Assembly: GCA_036272735.1 (NCBI GenBank)
Contig: DATAYF010000138.1
Coordinates: forward strand, 1-7,329
From: DATAYF01 sp036272735
GTDB taxonomy: Bacteria > Chloroflexota > Ktedonobacteria > Ktedonobacterales > Ktedonobacteraceae
DNA: 7,329 bases
Direction of reading: 5' to 3'
The notes under the pieces are model-generated. The model saw only the letters and a program-made list of their open reading frames with translations, had not been told where the DNA came from and ran no database searches. Positions 1 through 5,700 of this stretch are shown piece by piece. Position 1 is the stretch's first letter. Every line of letters begins with the position of its first letter. Position numbers and translations under genes: made by a program.

Positions 1-88
1 TCCATTTTTGGAGTCGCGAATTCAGGCTATTGCGCACATAGCTGGTGAGGTGCATAGCCTCATTGAGATGAGTGTTTTGTCCATACAT
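1..88 (-). CDS. Unrecognised protein, 5' end only (runs off the left edge)
   Basis: An open frame on the minus strand begins MYGQNTHLNEAMHL and stays open for 29 codons to the window edge. The start is chosen because the purine-rich stretch AAAGGAGGAG lies just upstream (91-100), with AGGAGG ending 4 nt before the ATG. A possible sigma70 promoter lies further upstream at 132-160. The visible residues are polar and look helical; I do not recognise a family. A second ATG at 82-84, in another frame and at a more usual distance from the same ribosome-binding site, would give only a 20-residue peptide, so the longer frame is preferred. Only the very N-terminus is visible, so function is unknown. 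Confidence 0.5.
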   Translation of the reverse strand, partial: MYGQNTHLNEAMHLTSYVRNSLNSRLQKW

Positions 89-131
89 TTCTCCTCCTTT
101 CAGCTATCGAAGAACATCATTCAGTGGGCTG

Positions 132-160
132 AGTATATCATAGTGACCAGTACTTTACAA
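132..160 (-). promoter_or_regulatory. Putative sigma70 promoter for the leftmost gene
   Basis: On the minus strand TTGTAA (155-160, 4 of 6 to consensus) and TATACT (132-137, 5 of 6) are separated by 17 bp. They lie about 45-70 bp upstream of the start at 88. The -35 box lies within 4 bp of the small inverted-repeat element at 164-313, so the insertion forms the upstream boundary of this promoter. Confidence 0.4.
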
Positions 161-163
161 TAT

Positions 164-313
164 TCCCACGGGTTGCGCAACGAGATGCATTTTTGTGCTG
201 AGGTGTCTTCAAGGGATCGCAAATACCTCTGTATTATGTAAACGGGAGAGCAGCGAAGAACGCTCTCAAGCCAAATCGCTGCTCAGATAAAACTCGTTGC
301 GCAACCCGTGGGA
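164..313. mobile_element. MITE-like element, 150 bp, perfect 21-bp terminal inverted repeats
   Basis: The left end (164-184, beginning TCCCACGGGTTGCGCAACGA) and right end (293-313) are exact reverse complements over 21 bp. The flanking triplets are both TAT (161-163 and 314-316), which fits a 3-bp target duplication. The end contains its own palindrome GTTGCGCAAC. Inside, GAGCAGCGA (248-256) pairs perfectly with TCGCTGCTC (276-284), giving a second stem. There is no credible ORF inside, so it could only move with a transposase supplied elsewhere. An alternative reading is a large RNA hairpin or bidirectional terminator, but neither strand has a T-tract after the stem. The repeat structure is seen directly; mobility is inference. 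Confidence 0.6.
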
Positions 314-420
314 TATTCCTCAGGCTCACTCTTCATTTCTGAGGCTGAGAGTCATCTGATGTGGTTTAGTACACATAACCGCGAGATCCAAGCCAGAATG
401 TAAGTCTTCTTGCGGTCCTG

Positions 421-445
421 AGCAGAGGGAGCATTTCCCTCTGCT
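421..445. terminator. Terminator-like hairpin
   Basis: AGCAGAGGGA (421-430) pairs perfectly with TCCCTCTGCT (436-445) around a 5-nt loop. On the plus strand it is followed by TTGAGAG rather than a clean T-run, so it is a weak intrinsic terminator at best. No gene on either strand ends right beside it. It may insulate the antiporter promoter or be a leftover of a lost gene. Confidence 0.35.
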
Positions 446-540
446 TTGAGAGAAAAAACTCACGTTTTTCTAAAAGCGTTTCTGCTGCATTGTTCAGCAC
501 TTTTTCCGCAGGAGTATTACGCACCACCGTGTTGATCGAG

Positions 541-575
541 CAAGCGAGCGCTTGTCCTCCTGGCTATGATAGAAT
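541..575 (+). promoter_or_regulatory. Palindrome plus -10-like sequence upstream of the antiporter
   Basis: CAAGCG-AG-CGCTTG (541-554) is a perfect inverted repeat. It is followed by TATGAT (565-570) and TAGAAT (570-575), either of which could be a -10 box. No good -35 box is found at 16-18 bp from either. The arrangement would suit an activator- or repressor-controlled promoter giving a leader of about 150 nt. This is positional inference only. Confidence 0.25.
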
Positions 576-725
576 AGCTTGGGAGAGAATGGAGACAACG
601 CTGCTCCTCTCATCCAGGGCGCGCCGGGAAGTCGGGTCGGCATGGAGAACGCCTCGCAGAGAGGCATCATGGTTTCATGCGTGTGAGATGTATCCTGGCA
701 CCCAAAAGGATGGAGGGAGCTGTCA

Positions 726-2327
726 ATGCCCACAACGATTACTTTGGTCTTTGGCCTGCTGGTCGCGATTGTTATTCTTGCGACGGTGGCAACGCGGTTT
801 CACCTGCCCTACGCCATTGTGCTGGTGCTCGGCGGCCTGATCCTCGGTTTTGTCCCTGGCCTGCCTACGATTGAGCTTGATCCACAACTCCTGCTGTTTC
901 TCTTTTTACCACCGTTGATCTACTCGTCCGCCTGGTTCACGTCCTGGCGCGAATTCCGAGCCAACGTCCGCCCCATTTTCTTGCTTTCCATTGGCCTGGT
1001 GCTGGCCACGACGGCTCTGGTGGCGGTCGTAGCACACGTGCTGATCGGGCTTTCCTGGCCCGTGGCCTTCGTGCTGGGCGCGATTGTCTCTCCGACGGAC
1101 GCTGTCGCGGCCAGTGCCACGGCCCAGAGCGCAGGCCTTTCCCGTCGCCTGGTCACCGTGATCGAGGGAGAAAGCATGGTCAACGACGCCACTGGTCTGG
1201 TGGTCTACCGTTTTGCGGTTGCCGTCGTGGTATCCGGCAGCTTCTCATTCGCACAGGCCAGCTTCCAGTTCGCTCTGGTCAGCCTGGGTGGTTTGCTTAT
1301 CGGCTTGCTGGTGAGCTGGCCCCTGGCCTGGTTTCATCGCGTCATGGACAATGCCCCCATCGAAATCGCGCTCACCCTGCTCACTCCCTTTGCCGCCTAC
1401 CTGCTCGCTGAAGCACTCGATGTCTCCGGCGTCCTGGCCGTCATGGCTGCGGGTCTCTCTTTGAGCCGACAGTCGGCGCGCTTTTTCTCAGCCAACACAC
1501 GTTTGCAAGCCAATGCCGTCTGGAATGTGCTGGTGTTTCTGTTCAACGGGTTCGTCTTTCTGCTCATTGGTCTCCAACTGCATCATGTCCTGGAGGCTGT
1601 GACGAGCCGCGACCCGCTGGTACTGCTCTGGGAGGCGCTGCTCGTCTGCCTGACGGTGATGCTGGTGCGACTGCTCTGGGTCCTTCCTGCCGCTTTCCCG
1701 ACGCGCCTGTTCGGGTTGTTGGGTCGATATCTGGGCGAACGTTCCACGCAGACCTCCTGGCGGAACGTTCTGATCCTCTCCTGGACGGGGATGCGTGGGG
1801 GCGTGTCGCTGGCAGCAGCCCTGGCCCTTCCGCTCACTCTTGCAGGTGGGAAAGCCTTCCCAGAGCGCGACCTGGTGCTCTTTTTGACCTTTTGCGTCAT
1901 CCTGGCGACCCTGGTGGGACAGGGACTCAGCCTGGGCCCGCTGATCCGCTTGCTCCGCCTGCCGGAGGATGGCACCCATGAGCGCGAACATGCCCAGGCC
2001 CACCTGACTGCTGCTCGTGCGGCGCTGGTCCGCCTGGACGAATTGGAAGGCGAGGTGTGGACCACCGAGGAAGACCTGGCGCACTTGCGTTCTGTCTACG
2101 AAAACAAAATCCAGGTCTACCTGGCGCGAGTGGACGGGAACGCGGAAACAGGGAACGCGGTGAATGCGCGTCCGGAACAGACGCGACGGTTGCGCCAGGA
2201 GATCCTGCAGGCCGAACGCACATCCGTCATCCGCCTGCGAGACCAGAAGTACATTGATGACGAGGTGCTCCGCGTGGTAGAGCGGGAATTGGATCTAGAA
2301 GAACAGCGCTTGCTTACCGATTGGTAA
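726..2327 (+). CDS. Na+/H+ antiporter, CPA1 (NhaP/YjcE-like) family
   Basis: A 533-residue integral membrane protein that would exchange Na+ (or K+) for H+ across the cytoplasmic membrane. The first ~410 residues form about 12 hydrophobic segments. Family hallmarks are visible: SPTDAVAA with Thr124/Asp125; GESMVNDATGLV with the ion-site Asn153/Asp154; and TGMRGGVSLAAALALP with conserved Arg357 in a late membrane helix. Residues ~415-533 are charged and helical, a cytoplasmic tail typical of the bacterial group. GGAGGGAG ends 6 nt before the ATG and supports this start. Full length and intact. It probably has its own promoter; the gene downstream is a pseudogene, so it appears monocistronic. 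The transported ion cannot be told from sequence alone. Confidence 0.93.
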   Translation: MPTTITLVFGLLVAIVILATVATRFHLPYAIVLVLGGLILGFVPGLPTIELDPQLLLFLFLPPLIYSSAWFTSWREFRANVRPIFLLSIGLVLATTALVAVVAHVLIGLSWPVAFVLGAIVSPTDAVAASATAQSAGLSRRLVTVIEGESMVNDATGLVVYRFAVAVVVSGSFSFAQASFQFALVSLGGLLIGLLVSWPLAWFHRVMDNAPIEIALTLLTPFAAYLLAEALDVSGVLAVMAAGLSLSRQSARFFSANTRLQANAVWNVLVFLFNGFVFLLIGLQLHHVLEAVTSRDPLVLLWEALLVCLTVMLVRLLWVLPAAFPTRLFGLLGRYLGERSTQTSWRNVLILSWTGMRGGVSLAAALALPLTLAGGKAFPERDLVLFLTFCVILATLVGQGLSLGPLIRLLRLPEDGTHEREHAQAHLTAARAALVRLDELEGEVWTTEEDLAHLRSVYENKIQVYLARVDGNAETGNAVNARPEQTRRLRQEILQAERTSVIRLRDQKYIDDEVLRVVERELDLEEQRLLTDW

Positions 2328-2367
2328 GGGAGTGCCTCGAAGCCGGCAACGCGTGTGGTGAAGCGGG

Positions 2368-2387
2368 GTTCTGTCAGAACTGAGAAC
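2368..2387 (+). repeat. Fragment resembling the end of the element at 6151-6325
   Basis: TGTCAGAACTGAGAAC (2372-2387) matches 15 of 16 bases, in the same orientation, with TGTCAGAACTCAGAAC (6158-6173) in the left end of the second MITE-like element. The stretch 2368-2380 is also a perfect palindrome, GTTCTG-T-CAGAAC. It sits 15 bp before the point where the response-regulator pseudogene becomes recognisable, so it may be the scar of an insertion that removed that gene's 5' part. No second end is found nearby. Confidence 0.45.
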
Positions 2388-2401
2388 GCCAAGTTCCACA
2401 A

Positions 2402-2892
2402 GTCGTGCAAACCGCGCTAGTGGCCCAGCCGAATATCGCGCTTCTGGATATTGAAATGCCAGGTCTCGATGGACTCGCTGCGGCGCAGGCGCTGCACAAG
2501 GCCCTGCCAGAGTGCCGAAGTGTGATCCTGACCACCTTTGGACGCAGCGGCTACTTGCGTCGGGCCATGGAGAGCGGGGCCGTGGGCTTTCTGCTCAAAG
2601 ATGCGCCTGCCTCAGAATTAGCCATTGCGCTTCGGCGTGTGATGGGAGGCGAGCGAGTCGTTGATCCTGACTTGGCTATTGCAGCACTCTCCGAGGGCAG
2701 CAATCCACTCACCAATCGGGAGCGAGAAGTGCTCGCCGCCGCTCTTCCTGGGTTCAGTCATGCTGAGTCGCCGCACGCCTTTCTGTGTCTGAAGGGACCG
2801 TACGCAATCATCTCTCCGCCGCGATGCAGAAATTGGGAGTCCATAATCGCATGGAAGCAGCGCATTTGGCGAATCAAAGAGGGTGGTTGTGA
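2402..2892 (+). pseudogene. NarL/LuxR-type response regulator, 5'-truncated and frameshifted
   Basis: The frame reads VVQTALVAQPNIALLDIEMPG, the middle of a receiver domain with the phospho-acceptor Asp in LLDIEMPG. It continues through the conserved Thr (ILTTFG) and Lys (FLLKDAP), then a linker and LTNREREVLAAAL, the start of a LuxR-type HTH. The first ~40 receiver residues, including the acidic pair, are missing. Near 2765-2767 the frame breaks: from 2767 the other frame reads VAARLSVSEGTVRNHLSAAM and on through MQKLGVHNRMEAAHLANQRGWL, ending with TGA at 2890-2892. This is the expected rest of the HTH, so about one base has been lost. No histidine kinase is nearby. Two independent lesions mean it should not make a working regulator. 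Confidence 0.85.
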
Positions 2893-2953
2893 GCACGCTT
2901 CTCTGACTCTCCTGGCTTGCGGAAAAAAGCAGAGCAACACGCGTAAAGCTGAT

Positions 2954-2989
2954 TTTCTCTGTTTTGGCGGATGCACCATGACAGAGAAA
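2954..2989. repeat. Inverted repeat, 8-bp perfect arms
   Basis: TTTCTCTG (2954-2961) and CAGAGAAA (2982-2989) are perfect reverse complements with a 20-nt spacer, in the gap between the regulator pseudogene and the kinase gene that converges on it. Neither strand has a T-run directly after it. It may add to transcription termination between the convergent units; no other role is apparent. Confidence 0.3.
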
Positions 2990-3016
2990 CGGGCCACGAG
3001 GCAAATTGTTATCTTC

Positions 3017-3053
3017 AAAAAAGAATGTTGGCCTTCGCGTGAATCAGGGCCAA
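3017..3053 (-). terminator. Possible intrinsic terminator of the resistance operon
   Basis: On the minus strand, 29 bp after the kinase stop codon, TTGGCC (3048-3053) pairs with GGCCAA (3028-3033). Five bases later comes a run of six T (3017-3022 as A on the plus strand). The stem is short and the loop is 14 nt, so strength is uncertain. The position is right for the end of the merR-to-kinase transcript. Confidence 0.4.
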
Positions 3054-3081
3054 TCGTTGTTCCTGCGGGAAAAAACGGAAG

Positions 3082-3813
3082 CTACTGCAACGCCCACCGC
3101 AATTCTTGTGCTCGCTGCCGCATCCAGCTCACCTCTTCGGCAAAGATTCTGATTGCGCCTGTCCGACCAGCCTGTTCATGGTTGCGCAACGCTTGTTGTA
3201 AATCAGCCTCAAAGTCATTGACCAGAGCAATGGGATCATCCCAGCCATACGCAGCGCACATCAGGCGAATGCGTCGAGCTTGCTCGTCGGCGTCCTGGTT
3301 CGCCCAATGGCCGACATCGACATAATTGTAGACGGCATTGGCCAGATCACGTAGTCGCGTGCCATGAGCTGCATCGTCCCAATCGATGAAGCCAACCAGG
3401 TGCCCACCCTGGAAAATAGTGTTGTGTGGTCCCAATTCGTGATGGGCAATGATCTCATGGTTCTGGGCTAGCGGTGATCCTGCCGTGACATCGTGATAGC
3501 GTCGGATGGCCCTGGCTGCTTGCTCCAGGAGATCATCGGATAACCCGGAGCCACTGTCGGGCCACGTCTCGCCTTCGAGATAATTGAGGATGTCACGGCC
3601 TTGCTCGTCCCTGCCGAAAAAGCGCGGAGCGAAAGGGAAGCCCTGGTCTTCCAAGAAAAGCAGAAGATCATGGACAAACGCCGCATTGCCTTTTGCTGGC
3701 CTGCGCACGGTGTTTCCCACGCGCACGATACCGGGAGTCAGTCGCCCACCTGACAGGGAAATTTCTGCCAGCGGTTCTCTCTGTGGCTCTGTTTCCATTG
3801 CTCGCGTGCTCAC
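3082..3813 (-). CDS. APH-family phosphotransferase (aminoglycoside/choline kinase-like)
   Basis: A 243-residue protein of the APH (PF01636-type) kinase-like fold, expected to transfer phosphate from ATP to a small hydroxylated substrate; the substrate cannot be named. Visible are the N-lobe sequence GIVRVGNTVRRP, the Brenner-type catalytic loop HHELGPHNTIF (residues 124-134) and the metal-binding FIDWDDAAHG (142-151, Asp144). The loop has Glu126 where most family members have the catalytic Asp; Asn131 is at the right distance. Slightly shorter than classical aminoglycoside kinases. The start is GTG, overlapping the stop of the VOC gene as GTGA, with AAGGAA close upstream, which suggests translational coupling; an in-frame ATG at 3796-3798 is the alternative start. 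Last gene of the minus-strand cluster. Confidence 0.82.
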   Translation of the reverse strand: MSTRAMETEPQREPLAEISLSGGRLTPGIVRVGNTVRRPAKGNAAFVHDLLLFLEDQGFPFAPRFFGRDEQGRDILNYLEGETWPDSGSGLSDDLLEQAARAIRRYHDVTAGSPLAQNHEIIAHHELGPHNTIFQGGHLVGFIDWDDAAHGTRLRDLANAVYNYVDVGHWANQDADEQARRIRLMCAAYGWDDPIALVNDFEADLQQALRNHEQAGRTGAIRIFAEEVSWMRQRAQELRWALQ

Positions 3814-4220
3814 GTTCCTTGTTCCGTGTCGCTCTCCTCTTCAGGAATGCTTTCCTCAAAAATCAGGATATTGCGAAAGGGATCGCAGAGCCAAAATCCT
3901 TTCGTCCCCCAGGGCGTCACCTGGAGAGGGAGAGGAGACCGAAGAGCGCCAGTTGGCAAATACTGCTGATACAACGCCTCGATATTGGTGACGCCAATAT
4001 AACACACCCTGCAACCCTCCTTTGGTGGTTCTTGTGTTGGATCGGAGACATTGAATTGCAAAGCGATCCTGTCACGTTCGACAATGGCAAACCCCTCGTC
4101 GTGGTAGGGGGTCGCAAAGCCGAGTTGTCCATAAAAGGCCAGAGCTTGCTCCATATCTCCGACAAGAAAACGAGGAGCAACCGAATTGAGGGTGGGTTGA
4201 CGCTCTTGGGATGCTGACAT
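3810..4220 (-). CDS. VOC-family protein (glyoxalase/bleomycin-resistance-like)
   Basis: A 136-residue protein of the vicinal oxygen chelate fold with the two expected beta-alpha-beta modules: APRFLVGDMEQALAFYGQLGF near the N-terminus and CYIGVTNIEALYQQY, with WGTKGFWLCDPFRNILIFEE, near the C-terminus. The last motif (WG...DP.xN.L.F) is the usual end of bleomycin-resistance/glyoxalase relatives. The first module has no His at the usual metal position, which favours a drug- or ligand-binding member over a metalloenzyme. AAGGAA ends about 9 nt before the ATG. Its stop overlaps the kinase start (GTGA), and it lies 97 bp after merB on the same strand, so read-through from the mer promoter is likely. 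The ligand is unknown. Confidence 0.82.
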   Translation of the reverse strand: MSASQERQPTLNSVAPRFLVGDMEQALAFYGQLGFATPYHDEGFAIVERDRIALQFNVSDPTQEPPKEGCRVCYIGVTNIEALYQQYLPTGALRSPLPLQVTPWGTKGFWLCDPFRNILIFEESIPEEESDTEQGT

Positions 4221-4286
4221 TTGTTTGTTTTCCTTTCCACTCCAAAAATGTGTTTACGCGAGGTCATTCTTTCTCCTACACCGAGA

Positions 4287-4308
4287 AGCGGCAACGCGTT
4301 TGCCCGCT
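4287..4308 (-). other. Imperfect hairpin just after merB
   Basis: On the minus strand AGCGGGCAA-ACGCG-TTGCCGCT folds into an 8-bp stem with one bulged base, about 10 nt after the merB stop codon. No T-run follows, so it is more likely a transcript-stability or partial-termination element between merB and the VOC gene than a full terminator. Confidence 0.3.
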
Positions 4309-4317
4309 GCCGCCGCT

Positions 4318-4968
4318 TTAGGCAGCGGACTCGTGCGGCCACATTTTGGCGACCATTTGTCCAAGAACAGCAGCTTCCTCAACCGAGAGAAGCACAGCGT
4401 CGGGGTGCAGCGCCATCCAGGACGAGGCAGCCTCCTCCGACTGGAAAAACAGCGATTGCTCACAGAAGGTGCCACGCACACAGTCACATCGCGCGGTGGG
4501 TAGGATAAGTGACAAAACGCTCGTGGCTGGAAGAAGATCCGCAATCCCTTCTGGAGTAGCGACAAACGTAATTGGCTGGTCGGTCGCCTCACAGATCGAC
4601 TGAACATGCGCTTCGACTTGGAGCAGAGGTGGAAACAGAACAGTATCGAAGGCGCACCAGGTAAAGAGGGGGAGTTCCTTCAGCCGAAACTGATGCTGGG
4701 TAGGTAGGAGCGTGATCCCCCATCCGACGATATTGCCCTGCTCGTCAAACTCGGTATCCGGGACGCGCGCCAAGTGCGCCGCCAGCTTCTCCTGACTCAT
4801 CTGCAAGCGCCTGGCCAGATGAATGAGCGAAAGAGGTTGGCCTGTTTCGACCATGGCTTGCATGATTTGCCGGCAGGCAACGTCCTGCGTACAATCGAGG
4901 TGGGCAGCCAGACGTGTGGCCAGGGTAGCAAGAGAAGACTGATTCATGGCTTCCATTCCTTTACTCAT
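4318..4968 (-). CDS. merB: Organomercurial (alkylmercury) lyase MerB
   Basis: A 216-residue protein (family about 212) that cleaves the carbon-mercury bond of organomercurials in the cytoplasm, releasing Hg(II) and the protonated organic group. Residues ~1-80 form the N-terminal helical/winged-helix part, ending DTEFDEQGNIVGWGITL as in known MerB. The catalytic set is present: Cys105 and Asp108 in LFTWCAFDTVLFPP and Cys169 in RGTFCEQSLFF, corresponding to Cys96, Asp99 and Cys159 of the plasmid R831b enzyme. Cys126 matches the fourth conserved Cys. The first ATG overlaps the stop of the upstream Cys-rich gene (ATGA), favouring coupling. An in-frame ATG at 4945-4947 (residue 8) has AAAGGA 9 nt before it and is a serious alternative start. 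No merA lies nearby to reduce the Hg(II) released. Confidence 0.93.
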   Translation of the reverse strand: MSKGMEAMNQSSLATLATRLAAHLDCTQDVACRQIMQAMVETGQPLSLIHLARRLQMSQEKLAAHLARVPDTEFDEQGNIVGWGITLLPTQHQFRLKELPLFTWCAFDTVLFPPLLQVEAHVQSICEATDQPITFVATPEGIADLLPATSVLSLILPTARCDCVRGTFCEQSLFFQSEEAASSWMALHPDAVLLSVEEAAVLGQMVAKMWPHESAA

Positions 4969-5231
4969 CCGTTGATAGGAGAGGCTTTTTTACCTGAATG
5001 ATCGGGAGAACACTGAGTGTCGCATATTCCCTCTTCTTGCATGGAAGGGCACGGCTTATCCGCATAGGAGCAGAACACGCAGCAGTCTCCGTTTTTGTGA
5101 ACATGGGTCAGGGAACACACTTCGCAGGTGTAGGCTAACTGACAAAAGGTCGTTGGTATCAGAACTTGTTGCTGATGCTGACAGGTCGGATTGGGGCAGG
5201 TAAGGGTTGCCAGGAGGTTAAGATTGTTCAT
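4965..5231 (-). CDS. GDCCVxC-type cysteine-rich protein of mercury operons
   Basis: An 88-residue soluble protein with 11 cysteines. It carries the signature GDCCVFCSYADKPCP (residues 48-62), preceded by TCPNPTC (11-17), TTFCQLAYTCEVC (28-39) and a short linker. This matches the small family named after the GDCCVxC motif, often found beside mercury-resistance genes, some members of which contain selenocysteine. This copy uses only Cys codons. The N-terminal pair is C-x4-C rather than the usual CPxC, and the tail after the signature is long, with two further Cys (70 and 74). Biochemical role not established; metal binding or hand-over of Hg(II) is a reasonable guess. It overlaps merR upstream and merB downstream by ATGA junctions, so all three are translated from one message. 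Confidence 0.8.
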   Translation of the reverse strand: MNNLNLLATLTCPNPTCQHQQQVLIPTTFCQLAYTCEVCSLTHVHKNGDCCVFCSYADKPCPSMQEEGICDTQCSPDHSGKKASPING

Positions 5232-5647
5232 GTTTCCACCGTTTCTGAATCATGGTCAAGGGCGTCAAGCATTGGGCAACGGCTTTTGGAGCCTTTTCCA
5301 GCACAAAGGGAGGCAACCTGGAGCAGGGCTTGTCGCATATGTTGGAGTTCAACAATTTTTTGCTCCACCTCCGCCAGTTTCGTCGCCGCGCGCTCTTTGA
5401 CCTGCTCACACGAGGTCTCTGCGTCCACACGCAGCGTGAGCAGTTCCCGAATCTCTTTGAGAGAGAAACCAAGCTGCTGGGCGCGTTTAATAAAACGGAT
5501 CTGTTTCACCACTTCTTCAGCATATTGACGGTAGCCAGAGGCCCGACGCGCAGGCTCCTCCAACAGCCCCTCACGCTCATAGAAGCGAACGGTTTCAACA
5601 CCAACGCCAGAGAGACGCGCAACTTGTCCGATTGAGAAAACTTCCAT
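5228..5647 (-). CDS. merR: Mercury-responsive transcription regulator MerR
   Basis: A 139-residue regulator. The N-terminal winged HTH reads FSIGQVARLSGVGVETVRFY and EREGLLEEP, then GYRQY and FIKRAQQLGFSLKEIRELL. A dimerisation helix (~80-112) follows. Three cysteines, Cys80, Cys115 and Cys124, have exactly the 35- and 9-residue spacing of Cys82/117/126 in Tn501 MerR, which bind one Hg(II) across the dimer. In the family apo-MerR represses and Hg-MerR untwists the promoter to activate it. The start is the ATG at 5645-5647 with AGAAGGAG 8 nt upstream; an upstream in-frame ATG at 5737 would place coding sequence across the promoter. First gene of the cluster, read from the promoter it controls. 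Its stop overlaps the next start as ATGA. Confidence 0.95.
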   Translation of the reverse strand: MEVFSIGQVARLSGVGVETVRFYEREGLLEEPARRASGYRQYAEEVVKQIRFIKRAQQLGFSLKEIRELLTLRVDAETSCEQVKERAATKLAEVEQKIVELQHMRQALLQVASLCAGKGSKSRCPMLDALDHDSETVET

Positions 5648-5668
5648 AGTTGTTGCTCCTTCTCGAAA

Positions 5669-5700
5669 ACTATACACCCTGTACCATACTACAGAGTCAA
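5669..5700 (-). promoter_or_regulatory. mer promoter with MerR operator
   Basis: On the minus strand TTGACT (-35, 5695-5700) and TATAGT (-10, 5669-5674) are separated by 20 bp, longer than the normal 17 and diagnostic of MerR-activated promoters. The spacer holds the dyad CTGTA-N6-TACAG (5679-5694), directly abutting the -35 box as in other mer operators. It points into merR, so the regulator, the GDCCVxC protein and merB (probably also the VOC and kinase genes) share one autoregulated transcript. No divergent mer gene lies on the other side. Confidence 0.88.

Larger units (their letters stand above)
314..725. other. Gene-free stretch (412 bp) upstream of the antiporter
   Basis: I see no convincing gene here on either strand; the short open frames lack good ribosome-binding sites and family resemblance. 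It holds an inverted repeat CCTCAG/CTGAGG (318-323 and 339-344), a strong hairpin at 421-445, an AT-rich hairpin AGAAAAA/TTTTTCT just after it, a palindrome at 541-554 followed by -10-like sequences, and a hairpin GCCTC-GCAGA-GAGGC around 651-665. The last 150 bases probably form the untranslated leader of the antiporter gene. Confidence 0.5.

Noticed and set aside
570..725. Known riboswitch (cobalamin, yybP-ykoY manganese or c-di-AMP type) in the antiporter leader
   Set aside because: GGGAAGTCGGG superficially resembles part of the cobalamin consensus, but the remaining conserved boxes of these classes are not found.
1488..2084. Long open frames antisense to the antiporter gene
   Set aside because: They shadow a strongly supported membrane protein, are rich in Arg/Gln/Pro typical of antisense frames in GC-rich DNA, and show no domain.
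3180..3191. Third copy of GGTTGCGCAACG, seen in the ends of the element at 164-313
   Set aside because: Only 12 bases match, the motif is largely self-palindromic, and it lies inside conserved kinase coding sequence, so chance is the simpler explanation.
3584..4217. Plus-strand open frames over the kinase and VOC genes
   Set aside because: Both minus-strand genes have clear family motifs; the plus-strand frames do not and lack ribosome-binding sites.
4965..5231. Selenocysteine codon in the GDCCVxC protein
   Set aside because: There is no in-frame TGA before the stop; all signature positions use Cys codons. The terminal TGA is the overlap with merB.
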